DNA of 64,000 bases, from NCBI GenBank assembly GCA_050633605.1, contig JBOEGV010000020.1, forward strand, positions 39,839-103,838. Direction: 5' to 3'. Shown piece by piece: positions 59,311-64,000 of this stretch (positions within the stretch are counted from its first letter, which is position 1; each line of letters starts with the position of its first letter). This stretch comes from Neptuniibacter sp050633605 (lineage in GTDB: Bacteria > Pseudomonadota > Gammaproteobacteria > Pseudomonadales > Balneatricaceae). Made by a program: the position numbers and the translations under genes. The notes beneath the pieces are model-generated. The model was not told the DNA's origin, made no database searches, and saw nothing but the letters and a program-made list of their open reading frames with translations.

Positions 59311-61242
59311 TTACAGGACTAAGCGACGGATATCGCTCAGCAGGCTGTTCAAATAAGTTAAGAATTTACCTGCATCACCACCATTGATCGCGCGATGGTC
59401 ATATGACAAGCACAAAGGCAGCATCTTACGAGGCTCAAACTCTTTGCCATTCCAGCGAGGCTCGATGTCCGCTTTCGACACACCCAGAATTGCAACTTCA
59501 GGCGCATTAACGATTGGCGTAAAGCCTGTACCACCGATACCACCCAAGCTTGAGATTGTGAAGCATGCGCCCTGCATCTCTGCAGGTTTCAGCTTACGAT
59601 CTTTCGCTTTCCCAGCCAGCTCAATGGCTTCGTTTGATAGTTCGTAGATGCTCTTCTTATCTGCATCTTTGATCACTGGAACCATCAGGCCGTTTGGCGT
59701 ATCAACCGCCATACCGATGTTCACATATTTTTTGTAAACAATATGCTCGCCATCTGCATGCAGTGATGCGTTAAACTTAGGATGCGCTTTCAATGCAATC
59801 GCGATCGCTTTCAACATGAAAGGTAGTGGCGTTAGGCGTACACCTGATTTCGCCGCTTCATCCTTCATCTCTTTACGGAACGCTTCTAGCTCGGTGATGT
59901 CAGCTTTATCGAACTGAGTCACATGCGGAATGTTCAACCAGCAGCGGCTCATATTGTCGCGAGTAATTTTTGCAATTTTGCTCAATTTCTCAACTTCAAC
60001 TTCACCAAACTTGCTGAAATCCACTTCAGGAATCGCAGGGATGCCTGATCCACCGGTAACCGTACCGGCTTTTGGTTTTTCAGCTAGCTGCTTAAGTGCG
60101 CCTTTAACGTAAGCTTGAACATCTTCTTTAATTACACGACCACGACGACCTGTACCCGTTACCTGAGAAAGATCTACTCCAAATTCACGGGCAATAGCAC
60201 GAACTGATGGACCTGCATGAACAGTACGATTCTTCTTCTCAAGCTCAGCTTTATCAACACCAGATGCCGGTGCTGGCGTAGCAGCCTTAGTCGGTGCCGC
60301 TGGAGCAGGTGCTGCCGGAGATGCAGCAGGAGCGGGTGCAGCTGCTGGCGCTGCGCCACCTGCTACTTCAAGCTCCATTAACAGATCACCTTCGTTTACT
60401 GTATCGCCTTCATTGATCTTGATGGAAACAACCACACCACCTTTCGGCGCAGGCACTTCCATTGATGCTTTGTCTGTTTCCAGAACAATGATGCTATCGC
60501 CTTCAGCAACGGTATCGCCATCTTTAACAAGCACTTCGACAACATCAACATCTGTAGCGCCCGATAGATCAGGAATCAGAACGTTTTCTTTGCCACCAGC
60601 TACTGGGGCTGCTGAGGCTGTTACCGGAGCCGCTTCCGCAGCTGGTGCAGGCTGAGCCGCCACAGGCGCATCAGCACCGCCAACCTGAAGATCTAATAAT
60701 AGATCGCCTTCGTTAACCTGATCGTCTACTTTAATTTTCATAGAAACAACAACACCGGACTTAGGTGCTGGCACTTCCATAGATGCTTTGTCTGTTTCAA
60801 GGACGATTAAACTATCACCCTCTTCAACACTGTCGCCATCTTTAACAAGCACTTCGACAACATCAACATCCGTTGCGCCGGATAGGTCTGGAATTAAAAT
60901 CCCTTCTACCGCAGCAGCAGCTGCTGGAGCCGGTGCTGCAGGAGCAGCAGGTTCTGGCGCAGCTTCGACAACCGGTGCTTCTACAGGTGCAGCTTCAGCA
61001 CCCGCTCCGGTATCTAGATCAATAAGGACATCGCCTTCATTGACCTGATCATCGACATTAATTTTAACCGCAACGACTACACCTGAATCGGTAGACGGTA
61101 CTTCCATAGACGCTTTATCTGTTTCCAGAACAATCAAGCTATCGCCTTCGCTAATAGAGTCACCAGCATTCACTAGCACTTCTACTACATCAACATCGGT
61201 TGAGCCTGATAAGTCAGGAACTGTAATTGTGATAATACTCAC
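59311..61242 (-). CDS. aceF: Pyruvate dehydrogenase E2, dihydrolipoamide acetyltransferase
   Basis: The 643-residue core of the complex carries three lipoyl domains (about 3-76, 114-187, 221-293), each with ETDKASMEVP and lipoylated Lys43, Lys152 and Lys258. They are joined by Ala-Pro linkers. The E1/E3-binding domain (about 342-380, VRAIAREFGVDLSQVTGTGRRGRVIKEDV) and the acetyltransferase domain follow, ending SYDHRAINGGDAGKF. The start is GTG at 61240-61242 after GGAGG. It is 43 bp after aceE. No lpd follows: two terminators end the unit. Confidence 0.97.
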   Translation of the reverse strand: MSIITITVPDLSGSTDVDVVEVLVNAGDSISEGDSLIVLETDKASMEVPSTDSGVVVAVKINVDDQVNEGDVLIDLDTGAGAEAAPVEAPVVEAAPEPAAPAAPAPAAAAAVEGILIPDLSGATDVDVVEVLVKDGDSVEEGDSLIVLETDKASMEVPAPKSGVVVSMKIKVDDQVNEGDLLLDLQVGGADAPVAAQPAPAAEAAPVTASAAPVAGGKENVLIPDLSGATDVDVVEVLVKDGDTVAEGDSIIVLETDKASMEVPAPKGGVVVSIKINEGDTVNEGDLLMELEVAGGAAPAAAPAPAASPAAPAPAAPTKAATPAPASGVDKAELEKKNRTVHAGPSVRAIAREFGVDLSQVTGTGRRGRVIKEDVQAYVKGALKQLAEKPKAGTVTGGSGIPAIPEVDFSKFGEVEVEKLSKIAKITRDNMSRCWLNIPHVTQFDKADITELEAFRKEMKDEAAKSGVRLTPLPFMLKAIAIALKAHPKFNASLHADGEHIVYKKYVNIGMAVDTPNGLMVPVIKDADKKSIYELSNEAIELAGKAKDRKLKPAEMQGACFTISSLGGIGGTGFTPIVNAPEVAILGVSKADIEPRWNGKEFEPRKMLPLCLSYDHRAINGGDAGKFLTYLNSLLSDIRRLVL

Positions 61243-61285
61243 TATAAATCCTCCAGTTCTAAGCCGTTAAGAAGTTCAACGCAGA

Positions 61286-63943
61286 CTAAACAGTCCACGG
61301 TGCCGGTTTAGCCGGGTTAATGTTGAACTTCTGCATGGCTTTAGCGACTTCAGCGCTTTCTACCTTGCCTTCTTCCTGTAGCGCTTTCAGCGCTGCCAGG
61401 ACTACGTAGTAGCGATTAACTTCAAAGAATTCACGCAACTTAGTACGTGTATCTGAACGACCGTAACCGTCAGTACCCAATACTTTAAAGTTGCCAGGGA
61501 TGAATTCACGCAGCTGATCTGCATAAGAGCGCATGTAATCAGTTGAAGCGATAACCGGCATAGAACCGCGGCTTTCGATACATTCAGTAACGTAAGCTTT
61601 CTTAGGCTCTGCTTCCGGGTTTAACATATTCTCACGCGCTACCGTAATTGCTTCACGGCGTAGCTCGTTGATTGAAGTAGTGCTCCAGATATCAGATTCG
61701 ATACCGTAATCATCACGTAAAATTTCTGCCGCAGCTTCAACTTCACGCAATATCGTGCCACAACCCATTAGCTGAACTTTTTTCTCAGCGTCTTGACCTT
61801 CCTTAAGAAGATACATGCCTTTAATAATGCCTTCTTCGGCACCTTGCGGCATTGCTGGGTGGTGGTAGTTTTCATTCATGGTTGTGATGTAGTAGAAGCG
61901 GTTTTCCTGCTCCTGATACATACGACGCATACCATCCTGAACAATCACAGCCAATTCATAGCCATAAGTTGGATCGTAAGATACGCAGTTTGGAATCATC
62001 TGCGCCATTAGATGGCTGTGACCATCCTGATGCTGCAGACCTTCACCGTTCAATGTTGTACGACCTGACGTAGCTCCGATTAGGAAACCTCGTGCTTGCA
62101 TGTCACCCGCAGCCCATACCAAATCCATGATGCGCTGGAAACCAAACATTGAGTAGTAGATATAGAACGGCACCATGGTGCAGTTATTGTTTGCATATGA
62201 AGTGGCCGCAGCCATCCATGCAGACATTGCGCCGGCTTCGTTGATACCCTCTTCAAGAATCTGACCTGTTTTGGACTCTTTGTAGAACATGATCTGATCA
62301 GAGTCATGCGGTACATAACGCTGCCCCGCAGAGGTGTAGATACCTAGCTGACGGAACATACCTTCCATACCGAAAGTACGTGCTTCATCAGGCACGATTG
62401 GCACAACACGCTCACCCATATTTTTGTCTTTAACGATCGTGCTCATCACACGGTTAAGAACCATCTGGGTAGACGATGCACGCTTGCCGCTGTCTTTCAG
62501 CTGACCGTCAAAGTCAGATAGTGGTGGCGTTTCAAGTTTCTCAAATTCGGTACGACGTACTGGGTAGAATCCACCCAAGCTCTTACGGCGTTCGAACATA
62601 TATTTCATTTCTGGAGAATCTGGCGCTGGACGGTAATAAGGCACTTCCTTCAGCTGATCATCAGACAATGGAATATTAAAGCGATCACGGAAATCTTTCA
62701 GGTCATCGATAGCCACTTTTTTCATTGAGTGGGTATCGTTTTTAGCTTCGCCTGATTTACCTGTGCCGTAACCTTTAACAGTTTGCGCAAGGATAACCGT
62801 AGGCTGACCTTTATGATTCACTGCTTCATTGTAAGCCGCGAATACCTTATATGGGTCATGACCACCACGGTTAAGGTTCATGATGTCGTCGTCAGATAGA
62901 TCTGCAACTAACTCAAGAAGCTCTGGGTATTTGCCAAAGAAATGTTCACGCGTATATGCGCCACCATTTGCTTTGTAGTTTTGCAGCTCACCATCACACA
63001 CTTCATCAAAGCGTTTTTGCAGTAAGCCTTTGGTGTCTTTCTCAAATAGAGCGTCCCAATGACGACCCCAAAGACACTTAATGACATTCCAACCCGCACC
63101 ACGGAAGATACCTTCCAGCTCCTGAACAATCTTACCGTTACCACGTACAGGTCCATCCAGACGCTGCAGGTTACAGTTAACTACGAAAATCAGGTTTTCA
63201 AGTTCTTCACGACCTGCAAGAGAGATAGCACCTAAAGACTCAGGCTCATCACACTCACCATCACCCAGGAATGCCCATACTTTACGGTCACCCCGATTGA
63301 TCAAGTCACGTGCTGACAGATAACGCATAACATGTGCTTGATAGATCGCCTGAATAGGACCAAGACCCATAGATACCGTTGGGAACTGCCAAAAATCAGG
63401 CATTAGCCAAGGATGCGGGTAAGATGAAAGACCACCACCATCTACTTCACGACGGTAGTTATCCATCTGATCTTCAGATAGACGCCCTTCGAGATATGCA
63501 CGCGAGTAAATACCCGGAGAAATGTGCCCCTGGAAGAAGACCATGTCAGATTCCTGACCTTCGTTACCACGGAAAAAGTAGTTAAAACCGATATCGTAAA
63601 GGGTTGCAGAGGAGGAGAAAGATGAGATATGGCCGCCAAGACCATCATCATTATCATTGGCTCGCATTACCATTGCCATGGCATTCCAGCGAATAAAGGA
63701 ACGAATTCGGCGCTCCATAAATAGATCGCCTGGCATGTGAGCTTCATCTTTAACCGAAATTGTATTGCGGTAAGGTGTCGTCAGCGCAGTTGCTGAATCA
63801 ACACCCATATCATTCGCCTTCTCACCTAGTTTACGCAGAATATATTTTGCACGATCGTCACCATCATTCTTGGCAACGGACTCAAGCGCGTCCAGCCATT
63901 CCTGTGTTTCAACCGGATCGACGTCATCAATAATGTCTTGCAC
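61286..63943 (-). CDS. aceE: Pyruvate dehydrogenase E1 component (homodimeric type)
   Basis: The 885-residue thiamine diphosphate enzyme decarboxylates pyruvate and acetylates the lipoyl groups of E2. Conserved regions include DDGLGGHISSFSSSATLYDIGFNYFFRG, the ThDP motif GDGECDEPESLGAISLAGRE...NCNLQRLDGPVRGNGKI, and VPIVPDEARTFGMEGMFRQLGIY. The length matches E. coli AceE (887). The start is GTG at 63941-63943 with GGAGAGG upstream. The 57 bp to the window edge show no clear PdhR site. Confidence 0.97.
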   Translation of the reverse strand: MQDIIDDVDPVETQEWLDALESVAKNDGDDRAKYILRKLGEKANDMGVDSATALTTPYRNTISVKDEAHMPGDLFMERRIRSFIRWNAMAMVMRANDNDDGLGGHISSFSSSATLYDIGFNYFFRGNEGQESDMVFFQGHISPGIYSRAYLEGRLSEDQMDNYRREVDGGGLSSYPHPWLMPDFWQFPTVSMGLGPIQAIYQAHVMRYLSARDLINRGDRKVWAFLGDGECDEPESLGAISLAGREELENLIFVVNCNLQRLDGPVRGNGKIVQELEGIFRGAGWNVIKCLWGRHWDALFEKDTKGLLQKRFDEVCDGELQNYKANGGAYTREHFFGKYPELLELVADLSDDDIMNLNRGGHDPYKVFAAYNEAVNHKGQPTVILAQTVKGYGTGKSGEAKNDTHSMKKVAIDDLKDFRDRFNIPLSDDQLKEVPYYRPAPDSPEMKYMFERRKSLGGFYPVRRTEFEKLETPPLSDFDGQLKDSGKRASSTQMVLNRVMSTIVKDKNMGERVVPIVPDEARTFGMEGMFRQLGIYTSAGQRYVPHDSDQIMFYKESKTGQILEEGINEAGAMSAWMAAATSYANNNCTMVPFYIYYSMFGFQRIMDLVWAAGDMQARGFLIGATSGRTTLNGEGLQHQDGHSHLMAQMIPNCVSYDPTYGYELAVIVQDGMRRMYQEQENRFYYITTMNENYHHPAMPQGAEEGIIKGMYLLKEGQDAEKKVQLMGCGTILREVEAAAEILRDDYGIESDIWSTTSINELRREAITVARENMLNPEAEPKKAYVTECIESRGSMPVIASTDYMRSYADQLREFIPGNFKVLGTDGYGRSDTRTKLREFFEVNRYYVVLAALKALQEEGKVESAEVAKAMQKFNINPAKPAPWTV

Positions 63944-64000
63944 TTTGACCTCTCCACTCTCAAAAGTTAACGCTTAATGTGTTTTTTAGTTATTCGCTTT

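Noticed and set aside
60240..61020. Ala-Pro-rich low-complexity stretches that resemble repeats
   Set aside because: These are the flexible linkers between E2 lipoyl domains, not mobile or CRISPR-type repeats.
1..64000. Defence system, prophage, integron or CRISPR array
   Set aside because: No regularly spaced repeats, integrase, transposase, restriction-modification or toxin-antitoxin genes were recognised; nearly all coding space is housekeeping.

Overview
This window is core chromosome of a Gram-negative gammaproteobacterium, most likely a marine member of the Oceanospirillales/Pseudomonadales group. I infer this from gene content and order: a DAP-type peptidoglycan pathway (murE with a DNPR motif, mpl, ampD), lpxC, type IV pilus genes pilABCD, a cytochrome bc1 complex, sspAB, and a pseudomonad-like order around mraZ, rnpB, rsmI, lpoA, yraN, diaA, dolP, sspBA, petCBA, rpsI-rplM and zapE. 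No species can be named from sequence alone. I found no tRNA or rRNA gene, insertion sequence, prophage, CRISPR array or origin. Coding density is very high and no stretch over about 300 bases lacks a gene; the longest (44081-44368) holds the mra promoter and operator.

Layout. 1-2192 (minus) carries mpl-ubiX-tsaB, with tsaB cut by the window edge. fbp and ppa follow on plus, ending at a strong terminator that faces the terminator of a minus-strand phaB. 5098-6432 is a MATE exporter. 6488-13032 is an iron-related block, all minus: a DUF4856-type secreted protein, a membrane fatty-acid hydroxylase/sterol desaturase, and an FbpABC-type ferric ABC transporter. Two Fur-box-like sites lie in this block, one before the DUF4856 gene and one before fbpA. 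13127-15333 holds rsmE, ampD and nadC. 15389-20327 holds a small unknown membrane-anchored protein, pilA, and the divergent pilBCD operon, which continues into coaE and yacG.

21131-44080 (minus) holds argJ and a Nudix-ThiE fusion, then secA, then the complete dcw cell-wall/division cluster: mraZ-rsmH-ftsL-ftsI-murE-murF-mraY-murD-ftsW-murG-murC-ddl-ftsQ-ftsA-ftsZ-lpxC. Most junctions touch or overlap. The cluster is driven by a recognisable promoter with three MraZ repeats. RNase P RNA (rnpB) sits between mraZ and rsmI. 45629-49008 (plus) is lpoA-yraN-diaA-dolP. 49050-55322 (minus) is sspB, sspA, petC-petB-petA, rpsI-rplM and zapE. 55411-63943 (minus) is lrgB-lrgA, a UDP-glucuronate 4-epimerase, UDP-glucose dehydrogenase, and pyruvate dehydrogenase aceF-aceE.

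How it fits together. Most of the window builds and remodels the envelope: lipid II synthesis and septation (dcw), recycling (mpl, ampD), PBP1A activation (lpoA), outer-membrane integrity (dolP, lpxC), secretion (secA), pili, and UDP-uronic acid sugars. Central metabolism (fbp, aceEF, bc1) and translation genes are interspersed. The only part that looks accessory and under-described is the Fur-box-flanked block at 6.5-13 kb. I regard it as the best candidate for new biology: an unknown exported protein and a di-iron lipid hydroxylase tied by regulation and position to ferric iron import.
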